From: Rhineura floridana
Taxonomy: Eukaryota > Chordata > Lepidosauria > Squamata > Rhineuridae
Assembly (NCBI RefSeq): GCF_030035675.1
Contig: NC_084489.1
Location: forward strand, 76,040,270-76,104,269
Direction of reading: 5' to 3'
Length of the DNA stretch: 64,000 nucleotides
Position 1 is the stretch's first letter. Each line of letters starts with the position of its first letter. Made by a program: the position numbers and the translations under genes. Under the pieces are notes generated by a model. The model worked only from the letters and a program-made list of their open reading frames with translations. It did not search any database and had not been told where the DNA came from. Below are positions 44,179 to 54,115 of the stretch, in pieces.

Positions 44179-44219
44179 TTTTATTTTTAAATTGGATTAA
44201 AGTTGTACTTTATTTTCTG

Positions 44220-44503
44220 ATAATGTTTAAAAGCATTTTACATGTTTTTATTCCTATCCAATTTATCTTTAAGCCCAGGATTGCATTGTTGCAGCATGAT
44301 CTTATTCATGCCTGTCGCCCTTCTGCCTCTCGAGAACTGCCACCCCTGCTAACACCACCTCCTCTTTCTGGCAGTGCAGATAATGATAATGTTGTTTCTA
44401 TTTTATTTAATTTTTGTATATTGTATTGTTGTATTTTTATACCTGTGTGTATTTTTCTTGTAAGCAGCCTTGAGGGCCTTTGGCTGAAAGGCAGGGTATA
44501 AAT
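44220..44503 (+). mobile_element. LINE 3' end (L2-like)
   Basis: A T-rich 3' untranslated region ending AAGCAGCCTTGAGGGCCTTT and GGCAGGGTATAAATAAAC, followed directly by the (TAA)n tail. No coding sequence is recognisable upstream. Confidence 0.6.
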
Positions 44504-44507
44504 AAAC

Positions 44508-44544
<37 letters not shown>
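44504..44544. repeat. (TAA)n microsatellite at LINE tail
   Basis: About 13 TAA units forming the 3' tail of the preceding LINE fragment. Confidence 0.92.
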
Positions 44545-44545
<1 letters not shown>

Positions 44546-44549
44546 TATC

Positions 44550-44618
44550 CTTAGAAGTAAGTCCCACTGAATTCAACTGGACTTACTCCAGGTTAGGAGC
44601 ATAGGATTGCTGCCCTAA
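44550..44618. repeat. short GCAATCCTA-type repeat
   Basis: AGAAGTAAGTCCCACTGAAT, CTGGACTTACTCCAGG and GCATAGGATTGCTGCCC. A well preserved member of the window's most frequent short family. A second member follows at about 44745-44835 (GTAAGACCCATTGGAACTTG). Confidence 0.65.
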
Positions 44619-44991
44619 TCCCCTTAGCAGCCTAGACCACAGTCTCTAAGATTTTTCCTCTGGCCTCTCCCTCCACCTTCCCTTCCGTTAATCCAATATA
44701 TCTCACACCATTTCCAACCCGGCCTACACGTTCTTTGCTTCTTAAACGGCAGTCCTAAGCACAATGGCCTAGAGAGTAAGACCCATTGGAACTTGCTTCT
44801 GAGTAAGCATGCATAGAATTGTGCTGCTAGATTCCCTATCTTCTGGGCTTCTTCTCAGCCAATGTTCCAATCCATGGCTTGCCCGCAGATCTTCTCCTTG
44901 CACAGTAACAATAATCTCTGAACATTTTGTTGCCAACAGTTTTGTTCCTTGAAAAGTTAGAATGTTTATGGTCATTCCAAATCTTGACACC

Positions 44992-45217
44992 CAGTGGAGT
45001 CAGATCCGTTAGGATGAAGGGGGCACTACCCTATCAGTCTCAGTCACTCTCACCTACCTGTCAGCTTCCTCCTCCTTAGTCTCAGTGTTGTCCCTTATAG
45101 AACTCAGCAGGGAGAAGGGGCAGAATAAAATTAGTTGCCATTGGCTCCATCCCCACCTATAGTTGGGCTCCCTCCCTGCCTTCCACCCCACTAACCCCAA
45201 TGCCACCAGCTCCACTG
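44992..45217 (+). mobile_element. non-autonomous hAT-like element, CAGTG-ended family, copy 1
   Basis: Starts CAGTGGAGTCAGATCCGTTA and ends CACCAGCTCCACTG, so the last bases are inverted repeats of the first. The interior TCAGCTTCCTCCTCCTTAGT, CTCAGTGTTGTCCCTTATAG and GAACTCAGCAGGGAG match the copy at 45994-46279 in reverse orientation. The flanks do not show a clean 8-bp duplication. Confidence 0.7.
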
Positions 45218-45219
45218 CA

Positions 45220-45944
45220 CACCAACTCAATCCCCCAAGTGTCAGAGGACAGAGGCTCCACTGCTATAAGGGCAATGTAGTATGGAGGGCCCAACCTAAA
45301 ATCCCTGGTTTCTCTGTGTGTGTTTCACTGAAAAGTGAAGAATAAAAATGAAACACAAATCAGGAAAGCTATTTTTGAAATATATTAATCAGTAATATAC
45401 TATGCAAATTAAATATGGGCTCTATCTTTAGTCATTCCTTGGGGAGTAAAAGTAAATCTGCTTTACGATCTCAGTGTTAACATTCACATCAAATTAGAAA
45501 ATTGAAGCTTTTCACTGGTACTGGGTAGAGCATTCCTAAAAACAAGGATAAAGAAGAAATTAATATTTTACATTGCAATTTAGTGCATATTCATCTGGGA
45601 GAAGACCTGCTCACAAAAGAGTACAATTTGCCTTTATACAATTTAATTTAATTTAATTTAATGGACTGGCATTTGAGACATTTCTTAATTCAAGCTCAGC
45701 CTTAACTAGCTGTGATAAATAGAACCTGTGCATATAGGTTTAGAGCTTTGGCTGGGGAAAAATAATAGCCACTGAAGGGGGAAATCACGCAAAACAATTT
45801 ATAGTGGCTTAAAAAAAATCAACTAATCTGACATCCCAGTTGTAAATATTGGCATTGGTGTGCTTGCCTGCAGCACTGGAAAAATGTACAGTAGGGGACG
45901 AAATGGTATTTATAGCATTTGGTGCAACCCATTCAAAGGGGAGG
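45220..45944. other. unclassified non-coding stretch
   Basis: No gene or repeat family recognised. TTTAATTTAATTTAATTTAA occurs at about 45641-45660. Confidence 0.35.
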
Positions 45945-46425
45945 GACCATTGCTCAGTGGCTGGGCACATTTGCATACAGAAGGTCTTGTGTTCAGTGAT
46001 GGCTAGTTCCCATTGGGACTGGTGGGGCAGAAGGCAAAGAGTCCAACAGGAAGTGGAGCCAGAGCCAATCACAGACAGAGCCAACTAACTCCAGTTTTGC
46101 ATCCACCCTCCTCCTGCTGAGTTCTTCAAGGGCAACGCTGAGACTGAGGAGGAAGTTGACAGACAGTGCCACCCCCTGGACTGGATAGAAGTAAGAAGGC
46201 AGGCAGGTCAGGGACTAGCTAAGGGCATGGGGGTTGGTGGGGCAGTGCCCCATTTGCCCTAATGAATCAGCCTCCACTGCTTGCATCTCCAGCTAAAAGG
46301 ATCAGGGAGTAGGTGACATGGAAGATAGCCTCAGACCCTAGAAAGGTACTGCCAGTCAGAGTAGACTATGTTGGGCTAGAGGGACAGACTGATCCAGCAG
46401 AAAACTGCTTTCTGTCTTATTGGCA
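45945..46425 (+). mobile_element. tRNA-derived SINE with CR1-like tail, split by hAT-like element
   Basis: The head CATTGCTCAGTGGCTGGGCA and CATACAGAAGGTC lies at 45.95-45.99 kb. The SINE resumes at about 46280 with CATCTCCAGCTAAAAGG and runs through CTGCCAGTCAGAGTAGACTA and GGACAGACTGATCCAGCAG. The 286-bp insertion between them is the hAT-like element. Confidence 0.75.
45994..46279 (-). mobile_element. non-autonomous hAT-like element, CAGTG-ended family, copy 2 (nested)
   Basis: Termini CAGTGATGGCTAGTTCC and GAATCAGCCTCCACTG are imperfect inverted repeats. It lies within a SINE, which fixes its limits well. The flanks CTTGTGTT and CTTGCATC match at 5 of 8 with only transitions, but the SINE also seems to have lost a few bases here. 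Same family as 44992-45217, opposite orientation. Confidence 0.75.
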
Positions 46426-46496
46426 CAGCAAGTGATGTCCTTGACAGATGCTGAAACATTTTAAAAATTGAGGTTGCAATTCAGCTAAAGGTAATA

Positions 46497-46790
46497 AAGA
46501 CAGAGGCTGGAAACACACTTGCAGTTGTACTGGTTTCAAGGCATCTTCACCTCTGTTTTCTGAAACTGGTGGCACACAACCTTAGTCAAACTCCATCCCT
46601 TTATACTCCCAAACCTGGTAAATTGGAGATCGAGTGTGTTTCACCTTGAAGTCAACTTCACATAGACTTCAGAACTGATTGGCCATCAACCTCGTTGCTA
46701 CTCTGAGGTGTGTCCAATGGAAACACTTTGCTGTAGGCTCAGGAAGAGACAGCAATTGGCTCACCATTTTGCTGTGGCCAGTCCTAAAAG
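46497..46790. repeat. repeat shared with 61.5 kb, unknown class, copy 1
   Basis: GGAAACACACTTGCAGTTGT, CTTCACCTCTGTTTTCTGAA, CTTAGTCAAACTCCATCC and CAATGGAAACACTTTGC occur in the same order at 61505-61780. Both are non-coding and diverged. Probably an old DNA element, with ends not resolved. Confidence 0.55.
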
Positions 46791-46794
46791 GTCA

Positions 46795-47850
46795 GACATC
46801 AGCAGTGGGGAAGGAAGATGTGTCCAGCCATGATTGCAAATCCATTTCAAATCGTAGCCAGACAAAACAGTCTTGCTCCTTTTGAAACAACTAGAGTGCA
46901 TATAACCTAAGTGTAATATTTACAAGATTTGAAATGAACTACAAATACTGGTTAGAAGGAACAAACTTTACTTAACAATGTGTTGCTGCAGAATCAAGAG
47001 CTGTAATGCCCTAACCCAGACAGAGAGCTCTTCTTTCATTTTCCTGCTGGTCCCAGCCCCAACTGATTCTCCCATACAACTATTTCTAATTCACTTGAGT
47101 TCCTACTCACATTACTGTAAAGTTGCAATCCCTAATCTCACTTAGCTAGGAATAAACTCTACTGAATTCAACAGGACTTACTTTTAGACACTTGAAGTTC
47201 TCTCTTTTGTCCACTCAGCCAGACTGCTCCCAGGAGCCATTGCAGCCACTGATTGGCTCCCAGATGTCAAGAGTCCATGGCAAGGCCAAACAGATGGGAG
47301 AAGAGGGCTCCCTTCTTCGGGGCTGTATGTTTTAATGGTAGGGAGTGGTATCTCTTTCAATTTACCTACTCAAAATCATCTTCTCTCTCTCTCTCTCTTT
47401 CTCTCTTGTGTGTTTGTGTGTGTAAGAAACATATTTTTCTCTGTGGTAAGATAAGCAGCTTAGGAGAGACAGAGTTCTTAGAAAAGTGACAGTTTGTGTA
47501 TAGTGTCTGAAACACCCTAATTATCAGGGAGGGGTATGGGATTGATAATGGAATGCTTCTACATCTCTCTTTCAAAATGGGGGACTTGAACAGTACTTCA
47601 AAATGGTGGAGATACTTCCTTGTCATCTTAAAAGTTGAATATTTAATATTTAATTCACATTTAATTTTTAATTATTTAATTCAAGACTCCCTATTTACTA
47701 GAAAAATCTGAAAATTAGACATTTTAATATCTGTCAATCAAAGCTCATAACAGAGGGCAGCACATCAGCAGAGAGTATCCAAAACCACAGATGTGGTGAA
47801 ATTCTGTTGGAGGAAATTCTGCTGGGCAAGTTCTGTTGCTCCTTCATACA
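46795..47850. other. unclassified; short repeat copy near 47.12-47.19 kb
   Basis: AAAGTTGCAATCCCTAATC with AACTCTACTGAATTCAACAG at 47119-47190 is a member of the short GCAATCCTA family. A TC/TG run lies at about 47384-47422. No gene recognised. Confidence 0.45.
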
Positions 47851-47851
47851 T

Positions 47852-48054
47852 AGGGTTGCCAGGTCAGAAGCATCCCAAACCCTGAGATTTCAGGGGTGGG
47901 TCCTAGTGATGTTAAGGGGTGGACCTGAGTGATGTCACAGGGGCGGACCCAAGTGATGCCATTAAGCATGATACATTAAGCATCAACCACAGTTGCTTGG
48001 AGCATACAATTCAAACAAAAATATTTCTCTGATTGGAAATTAAGATAGAAATCT
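47852..48054. mobile_element. left terminus of a hAT-like element (CAGGGTTGCCAGG type)
   Basis: AGGGTTGCCAGGTC opens the block. Its exact inverse GACCTGGCAACCCT closes the stretch at 55089. Three tandem units of 23-24 bp follow at 47892-47962 (each like AGGGGTGGACCTGAGTGATG). Such subterminal repeats are usual transposase-binding sites in hAT elements. The flank TCATACAT (47844-47851) matches TGATACAT (55090-55097) at 7 of 8. Whether both ends belong to one element is inference. Confidence 0.5.
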
Positions 48055-48263
48055 TAGCTAATTTATTTATTTATTTTATTTTATTTTATTACATTTCTAG
48101 ACCGCCCTATAGCAGAAAGCTGTCAGGGCGGTGTACAACAAATAAAATCACAATTAAAATATGAGCAAGTGTGAAAAATATAACATGATAAAAATCCGAA
48201 ATAGAATTGCCATGAGTTTATAAATTAAAATCCATATTAGGTTTAAAATTAAATTTAAAATGT

Positions 48264-51200
48264 TTAAAAAGCCTGGGCGAAAAGGTAGGTTTTTACCTGG
48301 CGCCGAAAAGATAACAAAGAAGGCGCCAGGCGTATCTCGTCTGGGAGGGCATTCCATAGTTCGGGGGCCACCACCGAGAAGGCCCTAGATCTAGTTGTTG
48401 ATCTCCGGGCCTCTTTATGAGTTGGGACCCGGAGAAGGGCCTTCGACGTCGAGCGTAGTGAACGGGTAGGTACATAGCGAGAGAGGCGTTCCACCAGGTA
48501 TTGCGGTCCGATGCCGTTTAGGGCTTTATAGGTAAGAACCAACGCTTTGAATCTGGCCCGGAAACATATCGGTAGCCAGTGCAGCTGCGCCAGGACAGGT
48601 GTTATATGGTCAAATTTCTTTGTCCCAGTAAGAACTCTGGCCGCAGCATTTTGCACTAGCTGAAGTTTCCGAACCGTCTTCACAGGTAGCCCCACGTAGA
48701 GTGCATTACAGTAGTCCAATCTAGAGGTTACCATAGCATGGATAACTGAGGCGAGATTCTCCCTGTCCAGATAGGGTCGTAGTTGGGCTACCAGCCGAAG
48801 CTGGTAGAATGCATTCCGTGCCACCGAGGCTACCTGAGCCTCAAGTGACAGGAGCGGATCTAATAAGACCCCCAAACTACGTACCTGCTCCTTTAGGGGG
48901 AGTGTAACCCCATCTAGGGCAGGTCGAACGTCAACCATCTGGGCAGAGGGCCCTCCCACCAACAGCATCTCAGTCTTGTTAGGATTGAGTTTCAGTTTAT
49001 TAGCTCTCATCCAGCCCATTATCGCGGCCAGGCAGCGGTCTAGTACATCAACAGCCTCACCTGACGAAGATGAAAAGGAGTAGTAGAGCTGCGTATCACC
49101 AGCATATTGCTGGAAACGCACTCCAAAACTCCTGATGACCTCACCCAGCGGCTTCATATAGATATTGAAAAGCATGGGGGACAGAACTGAACCCTGTGGG
49201 ACTCCATATTGGAGTACCCAGGGACTCGAGTAATGTTCCCCCAGCATCACCTTCTGGAGACGATTCCCGAGATAGGAGCAGAGCCACCGCCAAGCAGTGC
49301 CTCCCACTCCTAAATCCGTAAGTCGCTCCAGAAGGATACCATGGTCGATGGTATCAAACGCCGCTGAGAGATCAAGGAGAACCAACAGAGTTACACTCCC
49401 TCTGTCTTTCTCCCGACAGAGGTCATCATACAGGGCGACCAAGGCCGTTTCTGTACCAAACCCCGGCCGAAAGCCCAATTGAAATGGGTCCAGATAATCA
49501 GTTTCATCCAAGAGAGCCTGGAGTTGGCGAGCGACCACACGCTCTAAAACCTTGCCCAGGAATAGAACATTTGCTACCGGCCTATAGTTGTCCAAATTAT
49601 CAGGGTCCAAGGAGGGTTTTTTTAGGAGCGGTCTCACCACCGCCTGTTTCAGGCAGGATGGGACCACTCCCTCTCGTAAAGAGGCATTAATCACCTCCTT
49701 GGCCCAGCCGGCTGTTCCATTCCTGCTAGCTTTTATTAGCCATGAGGGGCAAGGATCCAGAGCAGAAGTGGTCGCCCGCACCTGTCCAAGCACCTTGTCC
49801 ACATCCTCGAGCTGTACCAACTGAAACTCATCCAGTAAAACAGGACAAGACTGTGCTCTGGACACCTCATTAGGATCAACTGCTACAATAATGGAGTCAA
49901 GGTCCCGGCGGATGTTCATGATCTTATCACGAAAGTGTCGCGCAAACTCATTACAGCGGGCAATTGATGGTGTTGTTGCGTCCTGGGGACCAGAGTGTAA
50001 AAGTCCCCGGACAACTTTATAAAGTTCCGCTGGGCTGTTAAGAGATGACTGAATAGAGACAGCAAAGTATTGCTTCTTTGCTGCTCTCACTGCCTTCACA
50101 TAGAGTTTGGTAGAGACCCTCACAAGTGCATGATTACAGCCGTCGGGAGTTCGCCTCCATTTGCACTCAAGCCGTCTCCTTTCTTGCTTCATCACTCTTA
50201 GCTCCGGGGTAAACCAGGGAGCCAATTGAGCTCTGCAACGGAGAGGGCGCACCGGGTCGATCGTGTCAACTGCCCGGACCATTTCTGTATTCCACAGCGT
50301 GGCCAGGGTTTCGACAGGACCGTCAATTCTATCAGCCGGAAAATTCCCTAGAGCCATCAGAAAACCCTCAGGATTCATTAGTCTCCGGGGACGGACCATC
50401 TTAATTGGTCCTCCACCCTTGCAGAGGGGAGAAGACAATGTGAGTCTAAACCTTAATAGGCGGTGATCTGACCATGACAAAGGAATAGATGTAAAATTCC
50501 TCACTCTCAGATCACCATCCCCTAATCCAGAGGCAAAAATCAAGTCCAGAGTGTGCCCCGACACATGCGTAGGGCCAGTAGCAAATTGAGACAGCCCCAT
50601 GGCTGTCATGGAGGTCATGAAGTCCTGAGGTGCTCCAGATAAAGCGGCCTCAGCATGAATGTTGAGATCCCCCAATACCAAAAGTTTGGGGGAACGCAAC
50701 AATAGATCCGAGACCACCTCTGTCAGCTCAGTTAGGGAGGCTGTTGGGCAGCAGGGTGGACGGTACACCAACAGTATTCCCAGTCTGCCTCGCTGACCCA
50801 ACGTTATGTGTAGACACTCTAGACCATTAGCCACCTGGATAGGGTGCCTAACAAGAGGGATGGAACTTCTATAGACCACAGCGATTCCCCCTCCCCGACC
50901 CTCGGATCTACCCAGATGCTGAACCGAATACTCAGGTGGGCACAACTGGGAGAGATTAATACCTCCCAGATCGCTCACCCAGGTCTCGGTAATACATGCC
51001 AGATCGGCCGCCTCATCCACAATTAGGTCATGGATGAGGGAGGTTTTATTATTTACTGATCTGGCATTGAAAAGCAGCAACTGGAGATCCGAGGGTTGGC
51101 TGATAGAACTACCAGCAATCCTGTGGGTGTGGGGAGGACCGGAACACGTCACAGCCACCAGTTGTCTGGGGCGAGTTCCCCTTAACTGGCATGTCCTACT

Positions 51201-51338
51201 CACAGCGCCATACCTCCCATTACCCGTCACTACACTAATAGGGGCCCCCTTTGGTCCACCCTCCCACAACACTGTCCTCTCGCCCAGGCACATAATAAAA
51301 ATAAAATAAATAATAAAACTCATGGCATATACACACAA
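48264..51338 (-). CDS. L2-clade LINE endonuclease-reverse transcriptase, open but with altered catalytic motif
   Basis: An uninterrupted 1024-codon ORF. Residues about 85-295 are the apurinic-like endonuclease with LLFNARSVNNK, CITETWV, GGGIAVVYR, VLGDLNIH and WSDHRLL, all key residues kept. Residues about 560-830 are the reverse transcriptase: NYRPVANVLFLGKVLE, GFRPGFGTETAL, VLLDLSAAFDTIDH and [16 protein letters not shown]. Motif C reads YAGDTQLY (residues 745-752) where the family has YADD. The middle codon is GGT at 49100-49098 rather than GAT, replacing a metal-binding aspartate, so this copy is probably unable to reverse transcribe. The C-terminus ends FRRQVKTYLFAQAF. I chose the first Met of the open frame; the true start could lie further in, nearer residue 80. 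The sister fragment at 57.2 kb keeps YADD. Confidence 0.9.
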   Translation of the reverse strand: MCVYAMSFIIYFIFIMCLGERTVLWEGGPKGAPISVVTGNGRYGAVSRTCQLRGTRPRQLVAVTCSGPPHTHRIAGSSISQPSDLQLLLFNARSVNNKTSLIHDLIVDEAADLACITETWVSDLGGINLSQLCPPEYSVQHLGRSEGRGGGIAVVYRSSIPLVRHPIQVANGLECLHITLGQRGRLGILLVYRPPCCPTASLTELTEVVSDLLLRSPKLLVLGDLNIHAEAALSGAPQDFMTSMTAMGLSQFATGPTHVSGHTLDLIFASGLGDGDLRVRNFTSIPLSWSDHRLLRFRLTLSSPLCKGGGPIKMVRPRRLMNPEGFLMALGNFPADRIDGPVETLATLWNTEMVRAVDTIDPVRPLRCRAQLAPWFTPELRVMKQERRRLECKWRRTPDGCNHALVRVSTKLYVKAVRAAKKQYFAVSIQSSLNSPAELYKVVRGLLHSGPQDATTPSIARCNEFARHFRDKIMNIRRDLDSIIVAVDPNEVSRAQSCPVLLDEFQLVQLEDVDKVLGQVRATTSALDPCPSWLIKASRNGTAGWAKEVINASLREGVVPSCLKQAVVRPLLKKPSLDPDNLDNYRPVANVLFLGKVLERVVARQLQALLDETDYLDPFQLGFRPGFGTETALVALYDDLCREKDRGSVTLLVLLDLSAAFDTIDHGILLERLTDLGVGGTAWRWLCSYLGNRLQKVMLGEHYSSPWVLQYGVPQGSVLSPMLFNIYMKPLGEVIRSFGVRFQQYAGDTQLYYSFSSSSGEAVDVLDRCLAAIMGWMRANKLKLNPNKTEMLLVGGPSAQMVDVRPALDGVTLPLKEQVRSLGVLLDPLLSLEAQVASVARNAFYQLRLVAQLRPYLDRENLASVIHAMVTSRLDYCNALYVGLPVKTVRKLQLVQNAAARVLTGTKKFDHITPVLAQLHWLPICFRARFKALVLTYKALNGIGPQYLVERLSRYVPTRSLRSTSKALLRVPTHKEARRSTTRSRAFSVVAPELWNALPDEIRLAPSLLSFRRQVKTYLFAQAF

Positions 51339-51495
51339 TCACACACTCACTCATACAACCCACTCATACATTCAGACAGCACAGCAGCACCCGAGGGGCT
51401 TCAGCAACCGGCAGTCCGTAGTAGCTGATGTAATAGGGGCCCAAAAGCGATGGACAGCAGGCAATGGGTCTCCCAAGCCCCCTCAGCCAGCTGGC

Positions 51496-51502
51496 TTATA
51501 TA
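51496..51502 (-). promoter_or_regulatory. TATATAA box in the L2 leader (tentative)
   Basis: On the minus strand GGATATATAAGCC lies about 160 bp upstream of the ORF start, within the likely leader. It looks like a TATA box, but L2 promoters are internal and poorly known, so function is a guess. Confidence 0.2.
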
Positions 51503-51654
51503 TCCCCTCCAAAGAAGGGACAGATGGAACAGTATCAGGCACAGCTGGCTGAGTACCTGAGGCCTGGTCCTGCAAGGTGCCCACGTGCAGAGCAGGAGCC
51601 CAAGAAGGAGAGAGCAGAGATGTTCTGGATGGAGCCTGGGTAGAGAACATTTAA

Positions 51655-52580
51655 TCTAGTTTACTTGCTTCTGGCAAGAAGGGTTTCAGTGCCCTCAGTC
51701 ACCAGGCCAGTCACCAGAAGGCCACTGTAGGAAGAAAAGAGCCTAGTGTTGTGGAGATGTTAGATGGGAGCACTCAGGAGTGAAGACGGATGTCCCTGAA
51801 GGTTGCAATTCTAAACACACTTACTAATGGACTAAGCCCCATAGAACTCAACAGGACCTACTTCTAAGTAGATATAGTGGATTGTGCTGTTGGTAAAACT
51901 TGACTAGGGATCTTCTGCAAAGATATCCATATCCAAGCAGGGTTGCCCTGCCCCTAACTTTTAACATGGCTGTTCCAAATTTCTTTACAGATTTGACCCT
52001 TCACATCAGAAAGAGGTTTGGGAAATGAGAAAGAATAAAAAGATTCTCTACCCTTTCTGTCTACCCTGTGGGCTGTTATAAACTCACTTTAACAGCCAAC
52101 CAAACTCCATGAATATAATTGAGAGAGAGAAAACACACATGGTTTGGTCTACCTTCACAGGCAGCAGCTTGGGAACAATTGCAGCCACGCTTCCAAATAT
52201 GTGAATTCTCTTTTACCACTATTGGGCAAGAAACAAACCGTCATGCAGCCAATAAGGTGCATCATCAATGGGTTTAAGGGGGTTGAGCTAAGCGCATGGA
52301 ACCAGTATTGTTGCTTCTATGGATATAAGGGAGTGAAGTTAAAGATAAATGAAATGCAAATAGAAAAGGAAAAAGACAGTGATGATTTCCTAAATGCAAT
52401 ATCATACCAACCACAACAAGATTTCTATGAGTACGGCAGAAAACTCAGCATCCCACAACCAGTCAGGATTCATAACCAAAAAACGAAACAAAAAAAAATC
52501 CTAGCAGCCAGTCAGCCAAGGTCACAGAAATGCCCATGCAGCACAACCTGACCCAGGGACTGCAGATAGTGCAGAATACT
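51655..52580. other. unclassified; short repeat copy near 51.8-51.9 kb
   Basis: AAGGTTGCAATTCTAAACAC and CCATAGAACTCAACAGGACC at about 51798-51890 belong to the short GCAATCCTA family. CAGGGTTGCCCTGCCCC at 51939 resembles the hAT-like terminus at 47852. The 135-codon frame at 52144-52551 resembles nothing I know. Confidence 0.4.
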
Positions 52581-52585
52581 GTGAC

Positions 52586-53250
52586 ATGATTGCTGACATG
52601 AGTGAGACCCTGTCAGCACATAATACCTCTGCTCTGAAATCTGCATTGGTTGCTGATTTGCTACCAGGCCAAGTTCAAATTATGCTTTCCATGTTACAGG
52701 TGCCACATAGTACTTGTTCTGCTCTTGTAAGAAATCAGTCCTTTAGTGTGGCAGCACCTACACTTTGGAACTCCCTGCCTATTGACATTAAGCATATGCC
52801 TTCATTGTACTCTTTTCAGCACCTGCTAAAAAATTTATTTAGGCAAGCCTATCCAGGCATGTGAGAGCCAGTGTGGTCTAGTGGTTAAGGTGTTGGACTA
52901 CGACCTGGAAGACCAGGGTTCAAATCTCCACATAGCCATGAAGATCACTGGGTGACCTTAGGCCAGTCACTGCCTCTCAGCCTCATGAAAACCCTATTCA
53001 TAGGGTCACCATAAGTCAGAATCGACTTGAAGGCAGTACATTTACATTTTTATCCAGGCATGTGGAAGCTATTAAGTTTTTATCTGTTTTTAACTCATTG
53101 TTGGTTTTATTATTTTGAATGTTTTAAAATACCTGCCTTTAATTGTTTTTGCCAATAATTTTATTGTTTTAATTCCTTCTGTTAACCTCTTTCAGATTTT
53201 TTACAATAAAGTGGTATATAAACATTGTAAATAAAATACATAAATAAATG
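52586..53250 (+). mobile_element. L2-clade LINE 3' end, split by SINE
   Basis: Encodes a C-terminal segment with NQSFSVAAPTLWNSLPIDIK and LLKNLFRQAYPGM, homologous to the end of the L2 ORF. The 3' untranslated region resumes at 53051 after the SINE and ends AGTGGTATATAAACATTG plus AATAAATA-like repeats. Old and 5' truncated. Confidence 0.75.
52864..53050 (+). mobile_element. BovB-tailed tRNA SINE nested in L2 (14-bp duplication)
   Basis: Flanked by TATCCAGGCATGTG at 52850-52863 and 53051-53064, an exact 14-bp duplication. Head AGAGCCAGTGTGGTCTAGTG, B box GGTTCAAATC, tail ATAGGGTCACCATAAGTCAG. About 37 bases of the usual core (the GGCAATGGTAAACCCCCTC region) are missing, so this is an internally deleted variant. 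Confidence 0.9.
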
Positions 53251-53285
53251 TCTGAGTCACTATGGCCTTGGGTCTCTTTCCACTT

Positions 53286-53467
53286 TTAGGAACAAAGGAA
53301 TCTGCCTTATACTGACTCAGGCCATTTGGTACCATCTAGGTCAGTACTGATCACAAGGACTAGCATTAGCTCTCCAGGATTCCAGGCAATAGTTTTTTTT
53401 CCAGAAAACTAATTTTGGACCTTGGCATGCAAACCATATGCCCTACCACTGAACTACAAACCTTCCC
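53286..53467 (-). mobile_element. tRNA-derived SINE with CR1-like tail
   Basis: The plus strand reads GGAATCTGCCTTATACTGAC, TCAGGCCATTTGGTACCATC, GGACCTTGGCATGCAAACC and GCCCTACCACTGAACTAC. The last block is the inverse of the tRNA-like A-box region. Confidence 0.75.
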
Positions 53468-53536
53468 CTGTTTAAAAAAATATCTTTTAAAATTGTTCTT
53501 TTCAATCCACTAATGAATGCACATCATGCCTAGGAC

Positions 53537-53736
53537 AGATCCACACCATTCATTTAAAGCACATTCAGCACACATTTGAAGCACATGAATCCCACCACAG
53601 AATCATGGGAACTGTAGTTTGTTAAGGGTGGTGAGAACTATAACAGTGAGGGGAAACTACACTTCCCGGGATTCTTTAGGGGAAGTCATGCACTTTAAAT
53701 TCAAGGTGGATGAGCTTTAAATGTATTGTGTGCATC
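53537..53736. mobile_element. CATACATTTAAAG inverted-repeat MITE
   Basis: AGATCCACACCATTCATTTA at the left and TAAATGTATTGTGTGCATCT at the right are imperfect inverted repeats. The interior has CATGGGAACTGTAGTTTGTT and CTTCCCGGGATTCTTTAGG. Same family as 36.2 kb, but more diverged. Confidence 0.72.
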
Positions 53737-54019
53737 TACTTAATAATTTTTGCCTGCATGTAAATCGTTTTGATTAATTTTTTTCAAAATGGAAATGAGC
53801 TATGAAGTATACTGAGTGACCATGGGCTCATCTCTCAGCCTATGTACCCCTCAGGATGAAAACAATAGAAGGGAACCATGAAGAAGGGCACACTTAAAAT
53901 GTAGAGGAAATAATAATCTACAACCATAGTGTGAAATCAAATACTTATTGGGACACAGTATGAAGAAATATTTATATAAGCATGACTGTCAAAGATGTTT
54001 ATTATTTACACAACCTGTA

Positions 54020-54115
54020 AAGATATCTCTAGTACAATCCTATGTTTGTTTACTCAGAAGCAAGTCCCAACGTATTCAATGGGGGTTACTTAAACAGAAC
54101 TGCAACCTCAAGTGA
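54020..54115. repeat. short GCAATCCTA-type repeat
   Basis: GTACAATCCTATGTTTG, AGCAAGTCCCAACGTATTC and CAATGGGGGTTACTTAAAC. Another member lies at 54506-54602 (AGCACAATCCTAACCATG and TTCAACGGGGTTTACTCC). Confidence 0.6.

Larger units (their letters stand above)
48055..51650 (-). mobile_element. L2-clade LINE, nearly full length
   Basis: The 3' end is at about 48055 with an AATAAATA/AAATA tail, then a 3' untranslated region with CACCGCCCTGACAGC and GGGCGGTCTAGAAATG, the 1024-codon ORF (48264-51338), and a leader of about 300 bp. The leader includes TATATAAGCCAGCTGGCTGA (51502-51483). I could not find target duplications, so the exact 5' limit is uncertain. The sequence is far better preserved than other L2 fragments here, so it is a recent insertion. 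A separate ORF1 was not recognised. Confidence 0.88.

Noticed and set aside
52144-52551. 135-codon plus-strand open frame
   Set aside because: No match to any protein family I know, including hAT transposase or zinc-finger regions, and rich in Lys/Gln from A-rich sequence.
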